From Tubulanus polymorphus (Eukaryota > Nemertea > Palaeonemertea > Tubulaniformes > Tubulanidae): 64,000 nucleotides of DNA. Positions within the stretch are counted from its first letter, which is position 1. Each line of letters opens with the position of its first letter. Of the stretch, positions 1 to 15,700 are shown in pieces. Where the stretch lies: NCBI RefSeq assembly GCF_964204645.1, contig NC_134029.1:12330850-12394849 (forward strand). Reading direction: 5' to 3'. Under the pieces are notes generated by a model. That model was not told where the DNA came from. It saw nothing but the letters and a program-made list of their open reading frames with translations, and ran no database searches. Position numbers and translations under genes: made by a program.

Positions 1-3000
1 ATACTTCTACTTCAAATTATATCAAATTGAATTACAATTTATTGCGTACCTGTAGGTAAGTTTCGAACAGATCAAATAGAAGCCAGAAAACGCATAAGAA
101 TCATACGGTTATGTAGAAATTATTCTTATAAATCTTTTAAGACATCGAAATAAGACATATCTTTTTCTATGAATAGATGCAACACCTAATATCAAAATCT
201 GGCCACTCAATATGAAGAGAATTGTTTGAACTGTTCGAGTTTGAATATTATTCAGGAAAACTGTATTCCCTTCCCAAAGTTGCACAAGTCCTCAGATAAA
301 AACTAAGTTTTGATTAAGGGTAACTCATACCCATACAAATTGTATTGTTAGAGATACCTTAGTAGGGGATATTGATACAAAAGAATTGCAATAAAATGAA
401 ATTAATGCCGATATTTTCATAACAATCCTCAGAAATTAAGCAATTTCATAAAGTTGCACAAGGTCTATGGACAAATTGATTTCATACAAGAAAATTTATG
501 ATTTTAGTAAAGTTAGTTTTATAGACAAATAACTAAATTCAAAACAACTTATTACCCTGATGAATCATTTTCGTTAGAAAGAGTAAAACAGTGTCAAAAG
601 TTCTAGAATCCTATTGGTTGATTTTGATTGAAATCGTGGGGTAAATTCTATCTTTTATATGACGAGTGACTGTTTCCACGAACTTGATATAAGCATTGCA
701 ACAGACTATTCTCAGAACAAATGTTTGACCACCTATCTGGGAATACTTCTACTTCAAATTATATGAAATTGAATTAAAATTTATTACATACCTGTAGGTA
801 AGTTTCGAACAGATCAAATAGAAGCCAGAAAACGCATGAGATTCATACGGTTATGTAGAAATTTTTCTTATACATCTTTTAAGACATCGAAATAAGACAT
901 ATCTTTGTCTATGAATAGGTGCAACACCTAATATCAAAACCTGGCCACTCAATATGAAGAGAATTGTTTGAACCGTTCGAGTTAGTAGATTATTCAGGAA
1001 AACTGTATTCCCGCCCGAAAGTTGCACAGGTCCTTGGATAAAAAATAAGTTTTGATTAAGGTAAACTCATACCCATACAAATTGTATTGTTAGCGATACC
1101 TTAGTAGAGCATATCTATACAAAAGAATTGCAATAAAATGAAATTAATTCCGAAATTCAATAACAATCCTTATTGTAAAGCCCTCAGAAATTAAGCAATT
1201 TCATAAAGTTGCACAAGGTCTATGGACAAAATGATTTCATACAAGAAAATTCTATGATTTAAGTGAAGTTAGTTTTAAAGACAAATAACTAAATTCAAAA
1301 CAACTTATTACCCTGATGAATGATTTTCGTTAGAAAGAGTAAAACAATGTCAAAAGTTCTAGAATCCTATTGGTTGATTTTGATTGAAATCATGGGGTAA
1401 ATTTTATCTTCATGACGAGTGACTTGTTTCCACGAACTTGTTCAAAGCATTGCAAGTGACTATACTCAGAACAAATGTTTGACCACCTATCTGGGAATAC
1501 TTCTACTTCAAATTATATCAAATTGAATTATAGCTTATTACTTACCTGTAGGTAAGTTTCGAACAGATCAAATAGAAGCCAGAAAACGCATAAGATTCAT
1601 ACGGTTATGTAGAAATTTTTCTCATACATCGTTTAAGACAACGAAATAAGACATATCTTTTTCTATGAATAGGTGCAAACCCTTATATCAAAACCTGGCC
1701 ACTCAATATGAAGAGAATTGTTTGAACCGTTCGAGTTTGTACATTATTCAGGAAAACTGTATTCCCGCCCGAAAGGTGCACAGGTCGTTGGATAAAAAAT
1801 AAGTTTTGATTAAGGGTAACTCATACCCATACAAATTGTATTGTTAGAGAATCTTTAGTAGAGCATATCTATACAAAAGAATTGCAATAAAATGAAATTA
1901 ATTCCGAAATTCAATAACAATCCTAATTGTAAAGCCCTCAGAAATTAAGCAATTTCATAATAAAGTTGCACAAGGTCTATGGACAAATTGATTTAATACA
2001 AGAAAATTCTATGATTTAAGTGAAGTTAGTTTTAAAGACAAATAACTAAATTCAAAACAACTTATTACCCTGATGAATGATTTTCGTTAGAAAGAGTAAA
2101 ACAATGTCAAAAGTTCTAGAATCCTATTGGTTGATTTTGATTGAAATCATGGGGTAAATTTTATCTTCATGACGAGTGACTTGTTTCCACGAACTTGTTC
2201 AAAGCATTGCAAGTGACTATACTCAGAACAAATGTTTGACCACCTATCTGGGAATACTTCTACTTCAAATTATATCAAATTGAATTATAGCTTATTACTT
2301 ACCTGTAGGTAAGTTTCGAACAGATCAAATAGAAGCCAGAAAACGCATAAGATTCATACGGTTATGTAGAAATTTTTCTCATACATCGTTTAAGACAACG
2401 AAATAAGACATATCTTTTTCTATGAATAGGTGCAAACCCTTATATCAAAACCTGGCCACTCAATATGAAGAGAATTGTTTGAACCGTTCGAGTTTGTACA
2501 TTATTCAGGAAAACTGTATTCCCGCCCGAAAGGTGCACAGGTCGTTGGATAAAAAATAAGTTTTGATTAAGGGTAACTCATACCCATACAAATTGTATTG
2601 TTAGAGAATCCTTAGTAGAGCATATCTATACAAAAGAATTGCAATAAAATGAAATTAATTCCGAAATTCAATAACAATCCTAATTGTAAAGCCCTCAGAA
2701 ATTAAGCAATTTCATAATAAAGTTGCACAAGGTCTATGGACAAATTGATTTAATACAAGAAAATTCTATGATTTTAGTGAAGTTAGTTTTAAAGACAAAT
2801 AACTAAATTCAAAACAACTTATTACCCTGATGAATGATTTTCATTAGAAAGAGTAAAACAATGTCATAAGTTCTAGAATCCTATTGGTTGATTTTGATTG
2901 AAATCATGGGGTAAATCTTATCTTTATGACGAGTGACTGTTTCCACGAACTTGATATAAGCATTGCAACTGACTATACTCAGAACAAATGTTTGACCACC

Positions 3001-4255
3001 TATCTGGGAATACTTCTACTTCAAATTATATCAAATTGAATTATAGCTTATTACTTTCCTGTAGGTAAGTTTCGAACAGATCAAATAGAAGCCAGAAAAC
3101 GCATAAGATTCATACGGTTATGTAGAAATTTTTCTCATACATCGTTTAAGACAACGAAATAAGACATATCTTTTTCTATGAATAGGTGCAAACCCTTATA
3201 TCAAAACCTGGCCACTCAATATGAAGAGAATTGTTTGAACCGTTCGAGTTTGTACATTATTCAGGAAAACTGTATTCCCGCCCGAAAGATGCACAGGTCC
3301 TTGGATAAAAAATAAGTTTTGATTAAGGGAAACTCATACCCATACAAATTGTATTGTTAGAGAATCCTTAGTAGAGCATATCTATACAAAGGAATTGCAA
3401 TAAAATGAAATTAATTCCGAAATTCAATAACAATTCTTATTGTAAAGCCCTCAGAAATTAAGCAATTTCATAAAGTTGCACAAGGTCTATGGACAAATTG
3501 ATTTTATACAAGAAAATTCTATGATTTTAGTGAAGTTAGTTTTAAAGACAAATAACTAAATTCAAAACAACTTATTACTCTGATGAATCATTTTCGTTAG
3601 AAAGAGTAAAACAATGTCAAAAGTTCTAGAATCCTATTGGTTGATTTTGATTGAAATCATGGGGTAAATCTTTATTTTCTATATGATGAGTAACTATTTC
3701 CACGAACTTGATATAAGCATTGCAACTGACTATACTCAGAACAAATGTTTTACCACCTATCTGGGAATACTTCTACTTCAAATTATATCAAATTGAATTA
3801 AAATTTATTGCGTACCTGTAGGTAAGTTTCGAACAGATCAAATAGAAGCCAGAAAACGCATAAGATTCATACGGTTATGTAGAAATTTTTCTTATACATC
3901 TTTTGAGATATCGAAATAAGACATATCTTTGTCTATGAATAGATGCAACACCTAATATCAAAATCTGGCCACTCAATATGAAGAGAATTGTTTGAACCGT
4001 TTGGGTTAGTAGATTATTCAGGAAAACTGTATTCCCGCCCGAAAGTTGCACAGGTCCTTGGATAAAAAATAAGTTTTGATTAAGGGTAACTCATATCCAT
4101 ACAAATTGTATTGTTAGAGAAACCTTAGTAGAGCATATCTATACAAAAGAATTGCAACAAAATGAAATTAATTCCGAAATTCAATAACAATCCTAATTGT
4201 AAAGCCCTCAGAAATTAAGCAATTTCATAAAGTTGCACAAGGTCTATGGACAAAT
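1..4255. repeat. Higher-order satellite block, copy 1 (A-B-C-C-C-D)
   Basis: Six consecutive monomers with lengths 742, 754, 757, 756, 757 and 753 recur in the same order at 12,789-17,043. Private variants are shared, for example ACTATTCTCAG near 705 and ATATGAAATTG near 765. The first monomer appears identical in both places. The copies begin to differ in monomer five and separate near 4,255 (TTTTATACAAG here against TTTAATACAAG there). The left end is cut by the window, so the block may extend further left. Confidence 0.85.
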
Positions 4256-7200
4256 TGATTTTATACAAGAAAATTCTATGATTTAAGTGAAGTTAGTTTT
4301 AAAGACAAATAACTAAATTCAAAACAACTTATTACCCTGATGAATCATTTTCATTAGAAAGAGTAAAACAATGTCAAAAGTTCTAGAATCCTATTGGTTG
4401 ATTTTGATTGAAATCATGGGGTAAATCTTATCTTTATGACGAGTAACTATTTCCACGAACTTGATATAAGCATTGCAACTGACTATACTCAGAACAAATG
4501 TTTGACAACCTATCTGGGAATACTTCTACTTCAAATTATATCAAATTGAATTACAATCTATTGCGTACCTGTAGGTAAGTTTCGAACAGATCAAATAGAA
4601 GCCAGAAAACGCATAAGAATCATACGCTTATGTAGAAATTATTCTTATAAATCTTTTAAGACATCGAAATAAGACATATCTTTTTCTATGAATAGATGCA
4701 ACACCTAATATCAAAATCTGGCCACTCAATATGAAGAGAATTGTTTGAACTGTTCGAGTTTGAATATTATTCAGGAAAACTGTATTCCCTTCCCAAAGTT
4801 GCACAGGTCCTCGGATAAAAACTAAGTTTTGATTAAGGGTAACTCATACCCTTACAAATTGTATTGTTAGAGATACCTTAGTAGGGGATTGATACAAAAG
4901 AATTGCAATAAAATGTAATTAATGCCGATATTTTCAAAACAATCCTCAGAAATTAAGCAATTTCATAAAGTTGCACAAGGTCTATGGACAAATTGATTTC
5001 ATACAAGAAAATTCTATGATTTTAGTAAAGTTAGTTTTAAAGACAAATAACTAAATTCAAAACAACTTATTACCCTGATGAATGATTTTCGTTAGAAAGA
5101 GTAAAACAATGTCAAAAGTTCTAGAATCCTATTGGTTGATTTTGATTGAAATCATGGGGTAAATTTTATCTTTTATATAACGAGTGACTGTTTCCACGAA
5201 CTTGATATAAGCATTGCAACAGACTATACTCAGAACAAATGTTTGACCACCTATCTGGGAATACTTCTACTTCAAATTATATCAAATTGAATTAAAATTT
5301 ATTACGTACCTGTAGGTAAGTTTCAAACAGATCAAATAGAAGCCAGAAAACGCATGAGATTCATACGGTTATGTAGAAATTTTTCTTATACATCTTTTAA
5401 GACATCGAAATAAGACATATCTTTTTCTATGAATAGGTGCAACACCTAATATCAAAACCTGGCCACTCAATATGAAGAGAATTGTTTGAACCGTTTGAGT
5501 TAGTAGATTATTCAGGAAAACTGTATTCCCGCCCGAAAGTTGCACAGGTCCTTGGATAAAAAATAAGTTTTGATTAAGGTTAACTCATACCCATACAAAT
5601 TGTATTGTTAGCGATACCTTAATAGAGCATATCTATACAAAAGAATTGCAATAAAATGAAATAAATTCCGAAATTCAATAACAATCCTAATTGTAAAGCC
5701 CTCAGAAATTAAGCAATTTCATAAAGTTGCACAAGGTCTATGGACAAATTGATTTAATACAAGAAAATTCTATGATTTTAGTGAAGTTAGTTTTAAAGAC
5801 AAATAACTAAATTCAAAACAACTTATTACCCTGATGAATCATTTTCATTAGAAAGAGTAAAACAATGTCAAAAGTTCTAGAATCCTATTGGTTGATTTTG
5901 ATTGAAATCATGGGGTAAATTTTATCTTTATGACGAGTGACTTGTTTCCACGAACTTGTTTAAACCATTGCAAGTGACTATACTCAGAACAAATGTTTGA
6001 CCACCTATCTGGGAATACTTCTACTTCAAATTATATCAAATTGAATTATAGCTTATTACTTACCTGTAGGTAAGTTTCGAACAGATCTAACAGAAGCCAG
6101 AAAACGCATAAGATTCATACGGTTATGTAGAAATTTTTCTCATACATCGTTTAAGACAACGAAATAAGACATATCTTTTTCTATGAATAGGTGCAAATCC
6201 TTATATCAAAACCTGGCCACTCAATATGAAGAGAATTGTTTGAACCGTTCGAGTTTGTACATTATTCAGGAAAACTGTATTCCCTTCCCAAAGTTGCACA
6301 GGTCCTCGGATAAAAACTAAGTTTTGATTAAGGGTAACTCATACCCATACAAATTGTATTGTTAGAGATACCTTAGTAGGGGATATTGATACAAAAGAAT
6401 TGCAATAAAAAAAAATTAATGCCGATATTTTCACAACAATCCTCAGAAATTAAGCAATTTCATAAAGTTGCACAAGGTCTATGGACAAATTGATTTAATA
6501 CAAGAAAATTCTATGATTTTAGTGAAGTTAGTGTTAAAGACAAATAACTAAATTCAAAACAACTTATTACCCTGATGAATGATTTTCATTAGAAAGAGTA
6601 AAACAATGTCAAAAGTTCTAGAATCCTATTGGTTGATTTTGATTGAAATCATGGGGTAAATTTTATCTTTATGACGGGTGACTTGTTTCCACGAACTTGT
6701 TTAAAGCATTGCAAGTGACTATACTCAGAACAAATGTTTGACCACCTATCTGGGAATACTTCTACTTCAAATTATATCAAATTGAATTATAGCTTATTAC
6801 TTACCTGTAGATAAGTTTTGAACAGATCAAATAGAAGCCAGAAAACGCATAAGATTCATACGGTTGTGTAGAAATTTTTCTCATACATCGTTCAAGACAA
6901 CGAAATAAGACATATCTTTTTCTATGAATAGGTGCAAACTCTTGTATCAAAACCTGGCCACCCAATATGAAGAGAATTGTTTGAACCGTTCGAGTTTGTA
7001 CATTATTCAGGAAAACTGTATTCCCGCCCGAAAGATGCACAGCTCCTTGGATAAAAAATAAGTTTTGATTAAGGGTAACTCATACCCATACAAATTGTAT
7101 TGTTAGAGAAACCTTAGTAGAGCATATCTATACAAAAGAATTGCAATAAAATGAAATTAATTCCGAAATTCAATAACAATACTTATTGTAAAGCCCTCAG

Positions 7201-10200
7201 AAATTAAGCAATTTCATAAAGTTGCACAAGGTCTATGGACAAATTGATTTAATACAAGAAAATTTATGATTTTAGTAAAGTTAGTTTTATAGACAAATAA
7301 CTAAATTTAAAACAACTTATTACCCTGATGAATCATTTTCGTTAGAAAGAGTAAAACAATGTCAAAAGTTCTAGAATCCTATTGGTTGATTTTGATTGAA
7401 ATCATGGGGTAAATTCTATCTTTTATATGACGAGTGACTGTTTCCACGAACTTGATATAAGCATTGCAACTGACTATACTCAGAACAAATGTTTGACCAC
7501 CTATCTGGGAATACTTCTACTTCAAATTATATCAAATTGAATTACAATTTATTGCGTACCTGTAGGTAAGTTTCGAACAGATCAAATAGAAGCCAGAAAA
7601 CACATGAGATTCATACGGTTATGTAGAAATTTTTCTTATACATCTTTTAAGACAACGAAATAAGACATATCTTTGTCTATGAATAGGTGCAACACCTAAT
7701 ATCAAAACCTGGCCACTCAATATGAAGAGAATTGTTTGAACCGTTCGAGTTAGTAGATTATTCAGGAAAACTGTATTCCCGCCCGAAAGTTGCACAGGTC
7801 CTTGGATAAAAAATAAGTTTTGATTAAGGTTAACTCATACCCATACAAATTGTATTGTTAGCGATACCTTAGTAGAGCATATCTATACAAAAGAATTGCA
7901 ATAAAATGAAATAAATTCCGAAATTCAATAACAATCCTAATTGTAAAGCCCTCAGAAATTAAGCAATTTCATAAAGTTGCACAAGGTCTATGGACAAAAT
8001 GATTTCATACAAGAAAATTCTATGATTTAAGTGAAGTTAGTTTTAAAGACAAATAACTAAATTCAAAACAACTTATTACCCTGATGAATCATTTTCGTTA
8101 GAAAGAGTAAAACAATGTCAAAAGTTCTAGAATCCTATTGGTTGATTTTGATTGAAATCATGGGGTAAATCTTTATTTTTTATATGATGAGTAACTATTT
8201 CCACGAACTTGATATAAGCATTGCAACTGACTATACTCAGAACAAATGTTTTACCACCTATCTGGGAATACTTCTACTTCAAATTATATCAAATTGAATT
8301 AAAATTTATTGCGTACCTGTAGGTAAGTTTCGAACAGATCAAATAGAAGCCAGAAAACGCATAAGATTCATACGGTTATGTAGAAATTTTTCTTATACAT
8401 CTTTTGAGATATCGAAATAAGACATATCTTTTGCTATGAATAGATGCAACACCTAATATCAAAATCTGGCCACTCAACATGAAGAGAATTGTTTGAACCG
8501 TTCGAGTTAGTAGATTATTCAGGAAAACTGTATTCCCGCCCGAAAGTTGCACAGGTCCTTGGATAAAAAATAAGTTTTGATTAAGGTTAACTCATACCCA
8601 TACAAATTGTATTGTTAGTGATACCTTAGTAGAGCATATCTATACAAAAGAATTGCAATAAAATGAAATTAATTCCGAAATTCAATAACAATCCTTATAG
8701 TAAAGCCCTCAGAAATTAAGCAATTTCATAAAGTTGCACAAGGTCTATGGACAAAATGATTTCATACAAGAAAATTCTATGATTTAAGTGAAGTTAGTTT
8801 TAAAGACAAATAAATAAATTGAAAACAACTTATTACCCTGATGAATGATTTTCGTTAGAAAGAGTAAAACAATGTAAAAAGTTCTAGAATCCTATTGGTT
8901 GATTTTGATTGAAATCATGGGGTAAATTTTATCTTTATGACGAGTGACTTGATTCCACGAACTTGTTTAAAGCATTGCAAGTGACTATACTCAGAACAAA
9001 TGTTTGACCACCTATCTGGGAATACTTCTACTTCAAATTATATCAAATTGAATTATAGCTTATTACTAACCTGTAGGTAAGTTTCGAATAGATCAAATAG
9101 AAGCCAGAAAACGCATAAGATTCATACGGTTATGTAGAAATTTTTCTCATACATCGTTTAAGACAACGAAATAAGACATATCTTTTTCTATGAATAGGTG
9201 CAAACCCTTATATCAAAACCTGGCCCTTCAATATGAAGAGAATTGTTTGAACCGTTCGAGTTTGTACATTATTCAGGAAAACTGTATTCCCGCCCGAAAG
9301 ATGCACAGGTCCTTGGATAAAAAATAAGTTTTGATTAAGGGAAACTCATACCCATACAAATAGTATTGTTAGAGAATCCTTAGTAGAGCATATCTATACA
9401 AAAGAATTGTAATAAAATGAAATTAATTCCGAAATTCAATAACAATTCTTATTGTAAAGCCCTCAGAAATTAAGCAATTTCATAAAGTTGCACAAGGTCT
9501 ATGGACAAATTGATTTTATACAAGAAAATTCTATGATTTTAGTGAAGTTAGTTTTAAAGACAAATTATTTAAAAACAACTTATTACTCTGATGAATCATT
9601 TTCGTTAGAAAGAGTAAAACAATGTCAAAAGTTCTAGAATCCTATTGGTTGATTTTGATTGAAATCATGGGGTAAATTTTATCTTTTATATGACGAGTGA
9701 CTGTTTCCACGAACTTGATATAAGCATTGCAACAGACTATACTCAGAACAAATGTTTGACCACCTATCTGGGAATACTTCTACTTCAAATTATATCAAAT
9801 TGAATTACAATTTATTGCGTACCTGTAGGTAAGTTTCGAACAGATCAAATAGAAGCCAGAAAACGCATGAGATTCATACGGTTATGTAGAAATTTTTCTT
9901 ATACATCTTTTAAGACATCGAAATAAGGCATATCTTTGTCTATGAATAGGTGCAACACCTAATATCAAAACCTGGCCACTCAATATGAAGAGAATTGTTT
10001 GAACCGTTCGAGTTAGTAGATTATTCAGGAAAACTGTATTCCCGCCCGAAAGTTGCACAGGTCCTTGGATAAAAAATAAGTTTTGATTAAGGTTAACTCA
10101 TACCCATACAAATTGTATCGTTAGCGATACCTTAGTAGAGCATATCTATACAACAAAAGAATTGCAATAAAATGAAATTAATTCCGAAATTCAATAACAA

Positions 10201-12788
10201 TTCTTATTGTAAAGCCCTCAGAAATTAAGCAATTTCATAAAGTTGCACAAGGTCTATGGACAAATTGATTTTATACAAGAAAATTCTATGATTTTAGTGA
10301 AGTTAGTTTTAAAGTCAAATAACTAAATTCAAAACAACTTATTACCCTGATGAATGATTTTCGTCAGAAAGAGTAAAACAATGTCAAAAGTTCTAGAATC
10401 CTATTGGTTGATTTTGATTGAAATAGTGGGGTAAATCTTTATTTTCTATATGATGAGTAACTATTTCCACGAACTTGATATAAGCATTGCAACTGACTAT
10501 ACTCAGAACAAATGTTTTACCACCTATCTGGGGATACTTCTACTTCAAATTATATCAAATTGAATTACAATTTATTGCGTACCTGTAGGTAAGTTTCGAA
10601 CAGATCAAATAGAAGCCAGAAAACGCATAAGATTCATACGGTTATGTAGAAATTTTTCTTATACATCTTTTGAGATATCGAAATAAGACATATCTTTTTC
10701 TATGAATAGATGCAACACCTAATATCAAAATCTGGCCACTCAATATGAAGAGAATTGTTTGAACCGTTTGGGTTAGTAGATTATTCAGGAAAACTGTATT
10801 CCCGCCCGAAAGTTGCACAGGTCCTTGGATAAAAAATAAGTTTTGATTAAGGGTAACTCATACCCATACAAATTGTATTGTTAGAGAAACCTTAGTAGAG
10901 CATATCTATACAAAAGAATTGCAATAAAATGAAATTAATTCCGAAATTCAATAACAATCCTAATTGTAAAGCCCTCAGAAATTAAGCAATTTCATAAAGT
11001 TGCACAAGGTCTATGGACAAATTGATTTAATACAAGAAAATTCTATGATTTTAGTGAAGTTAGTTTTAAAGACAAATAACTAAATTCAAAACAACTTATT
11101 ACCCTGATGAATGATTTTCATTAGAAAGAGTAAAACAATGTCATAAGTTCTAGAATCCTATTGGTTGATTTTGATTGAAATCATGGGGTAAATCTTATCT
11201 TTATGACGAGTGACTGTTTCCACGAACTTGATATAAGCATTGCAACTGACTATACTCAGAACAAATGTTTGACCACCTATCTGGGAATACTTCGACTTCA
11301 AATTATATCAAATTGAATTAAAATTTATTGCGTACCTGTAGGTAAGTTTCGAACAGATCAAATAGAAGCCAGAAAACGCATAAGAATCATACGGTTATGT
11401 AGAAATTTTTCTTATAAATCTTTTAAGACATCGAAATAAGACATATCTTTTTCTATGAATAGATGCAACACCTAATATCAAAATCTGGCCACTCAATATG
11501 AAGAGAATTGTTTGAACTGTTCGAGTTTGAATATTATTCAGGAAAACTGTATTCCCTTCCCAAAGTTGCACAAGTCCTCGGATAAAAACTAAGTTTTGAT
11601 TAAGGGTAACTCATACCCATACAAATTGTATTATTAGAGATACCTTAGTAGGGGATATTGATACAAAAGAATTGCAATAAAATGAAATTAATGCCGATAT
11701 TTTCATAACAATCCTCAGAAATTAAGCAATTTCATAAAGTTGCACAAGGTCTATGGACAAATTGATTTCATACAAGAAAATTTATGATTTTAGTAAAGTT
11801 AGTTTTATAGACAAATAACTAAATTCAAAACAACTTATTACCCTGATGAATCATTTTCGTTAGAAAGAGTAAAACAATGTCAAAAGTTCTAGAATCCTAT
11901 TGGTTGATTTTGATTGAAATCATGGGGTAAATTCTATCTTTTATATGACGAGTGACTGTTTCCACGAACTTGATATAAGCATTGCAACAGACTATACTCA
12001 GAACAAATGTTTGACCACCTATCTGGGAATACTTCTACTTCAAATTATATCAAATTGAATTAAAATTTATTGCGTACCTGTAGGTAAGTTTCGAACAGAT
12101 CAAACAGAAGCCAGAAAACGCATGAGATTCATACGGTTATGTAGAAATTTTTCTTATACATCTTTTAAGACATCGAAATAAGATATATCTTTGTCTATGA
12201 ATAGGTGCAACACCTAATATCAAAACCTGGCCACTCAATATGAAGAGAATTGTTTGAAGCGTTCGAGTTAGTAGATTATTCAGGAAAACTGTATTCCCGC
12301 CCGAAAGTTGCACAGGTCCTTGGATAAAAAATAAGTTTTGATTAAGGTAAACTCATACCCATACAAATTGTATTGTTAGCGATACCTTAGTAGAGCATAT
12401 CTATACAACAAAAGAATTGCAATAAAATGAAATTAATTCCGAAATTCAATAACAATCCTAATTGTAAAGCCCTCAGAAATTAAGCAATTTCATAAAGTTG
12501 CACAAGGTCTATGGACAAAATGATTTCATACAAGAAAATTCTATGATTTAAGTGAAGTTAGTTTTAAAGACAAATAACTAAATTCAAAACAACTTATTAC
12601 CCTGATGAATGATTTTCGTCAGAAAGAGTAAAACAATGTCAAAAGTTCTAGAATCCTATTGGTTGATTTTGATTGAAATCATGGGGTAAATCTTTATTTT
12701 CTATATGATGAGTAACTATTTCCACGAACTTGATATAAGCATTGCAACTGACTATACTCAGAACAAATGTTTTACCACCTATCTGGGA

Positions 12789-15700
12789 ATACTTCTACTT
12801 CAAATTATATCAAATTGAATTACAATTTATTGCGTACCTGTAGGTAAGTTTCGAACAGATCAAATAGAAGCCAGAAAACGCATAAGAATCATACGGTTAT
12901 GTAGAAATTATTCTTATAAATCTTTTAAGACATCGAAATAAGACATATCTTTTTCTATGAATAGATGCAACACCTAATATCAAAATCTGGCCACTCAATA
13001 TGAAGAGAATTGTTTGAACTGTTCGAGTTTGAATATTATTCAGGAAAACTGTATTCCCTTCCCAAAGTTGCACAAGTCCTCAGATAAAAACTAAGTTTTG
13101 ATTAAGGGTAACTCATACCCATACAAATTGTATTGTTAGAGATACCTTAGTAGGGGATATTGATACAAAAGAATTGCAATAAAATGAAATTAATGCCGAT
13201 ATTTTCATAACAATCCTCAGAAATTAAGCAATTTCATAAAGTTGCACAAGGTCTATGGACAAATTGATTTCATACAAGAAAATTTATGATTTTAGTAAAG
13301 TTAGTTTTATAGACAAATAACTAAATTCAAAACAACTTATTACCCTGATGAATCATTTTCGTTAGAAAGAGTAAAACAGTGTCAAAAGTTCTAGAATCCT
13401 ATTGGTTGATTTTGATTGAAATCGTGGGGTAAATTCTATCTTTTATATGACGAGTGACTGTTTCCACGAACTTGATATAAGCATTGCAACAGACTATTCT
13501 CAGAACAAATGTTTGACCACCTATCTGGGAATACTTCTACTTCAAATTATATGAAATTGAATTAAAATTTATTACATACCTGTAGGTAAGTTTCGAACAG
13601 ATCAAATAGAAGCCAGAAAACGCATGAGATTCATACGGTTATGTAGAAATTTTTCTTATACATCTTTTAAGACATCGAAATAAGACATATCTTTGTCTAT
13701 GAATAGGTGCAACACCTAATATCAAAACCTGGCCACTCAATATGAAGAGAATTGTTTGAACCGTTCGAGTTAGTAGATTATTCAGGAAAACTGTATTCCC
13801 GCCCGAAAGTTGCACAGGTCCTTGGATAAAAAATAAGTTTTGATTAAGGTAAACTCATACCCATACAAATTGTATTGTTAGCGATACCTTAGTAGAGCAT
13901 ATCTATACAAAAGAATTGCAATAAAATGAAATTAATTCCGAAATTCAATAACAATCCTTATTGTAAAGCCCTCAGAAATTAAGCAATTTCATAAAGTTGC
14001 ACAAGGTCTATGGACAAAATGATTTCATACAAGAAAATTCTATGATTTAAGTGAAGTTAGTTTTAAAGACAAATAACTAAATTCAAAACAACTTATTACC
14101 CTGATGAATGATTTTCGTTAGAAAGAGTAAAACAATGTCAAAAGTTCTAGAATCCTATTGGTTGATTTTGATTGAAATCATGGGGTAAATTTTATCTTCA
14201 TGACGAGTGACTTGTTTCCACGAACTTGTTCAAAGCATTGCAAGTGACTATACTCAGAACAAATGTTTGACCACCTATCTGGGAATACTTCTACTTCAAA
14301 TTATATCAAATTGAATTATAGCTTATTACTTACCTGTAGGTAAGTTTCGAACAGATCAAATAGAAGCCAGAAAACGCATAAGATTCATACGGTTATGTAG
14401 AAATTTTTCTCATACATCGTTTAAGACAACGAAATAAGACATATCTTTTTCTATGAATAGGTGCAAACCCTTATATCAAAACCTGGCCACTCAATATGAA
14501 GAGAATTGTTTGAACCGTTCGAGTTTGTACATTATTCAGGAAAACTGTATTCCCGCCCGAAAGGTGCACAGGTCGTTGGATAAAAAATAAGTTTTGATTA
14601 AGGGTAACTCATACCCATACAAATTGTATTGTTAGAGAATCTTTAGTAGAGCATATCTATACAAAAGAATTGCAATAAAATGAAATTAATTCCGAAATTC
14701 AATAACAATCCTAATTGTAAAGCCCTCAGAAATTAAGCAATTTCATAATAAAGTTGCACAAGGTCTATGGACAAATTGATTTAATACAAGAAAATTCTAT
14801 GATTTAAGTGAAGTTAGTTTTAAAGACAAATAACTAAATTCAAAACAACTTATTACCCTGATGAATGATTTTCGTTAGAAAGAGTAAAACAATGTCAAAA
14901 GTTCTAGAATCCTATTGGTTGATTTTGATTGAAATCATGGGGTAAATTTTATCTTCATGACGAGTGACTTGTTTCCACGAACTTGTTCAAAGCATTGCAA
15001 GTGACTATACTCAGAACAAATGTTTGACCACCTATCTGGGAATACTTCTACTTCAAATTATATCAAATTGAATTATAGCTTATTACTTACCTGTAGGTAA
15101 GTTTCGAACAGATCAAATAGAAGCCAGAAAACGCATAAGATTCATACGGTTATGTAGAAATTTTTCTCATACATCGTTTAAGACAACGAAATAAGACATA
15201 TCTTTTTCTATGAATAGGTGCAAACCCTTATATCAAAACCTGGCCACTCAATATGAAGAGAATTGTTTGAACCGTTCGAGTTTGTACATTATTCAGGAAA
15301 ACTGTATTCCCGCCCGAAAGGTGCACAGGTCGTTGGATAAAAAATAAGTTTTGATTAAGGGTAACTCATACCCATACAAATTGTATTGTTAGAGAATCCT
15401 TAGTAGAGCATATCTATACAAAAGAATTGCAATAAAATGAAATTAATTCCGAAATTCAATAACAATCCTAATTGTAAAGCCCTCAGAAATTAAGCAATTT
15501 CATAATAAAGTTGCACAAGGTCTATGGACAAATTGATTTAATACAAGAAAATTCTATGATTTTAGTGAAGTTAGTTTTAAAGACAAATAACTAAATTCAA
15601 AACAACTTATTACCCTGATGAATGATTTTCATTAGAAAGAGTAAAACAATGTCATAAGTTCTAGAATCCTATTGGTTGATTTTGATTGAAATCATGGGGT

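Noticed and set aside
6801-7040. 79-aa ORF in the satellite
   Set aside because: Neighbouring monomers interrupt the same frame; it is a chance open stretch in one variant.
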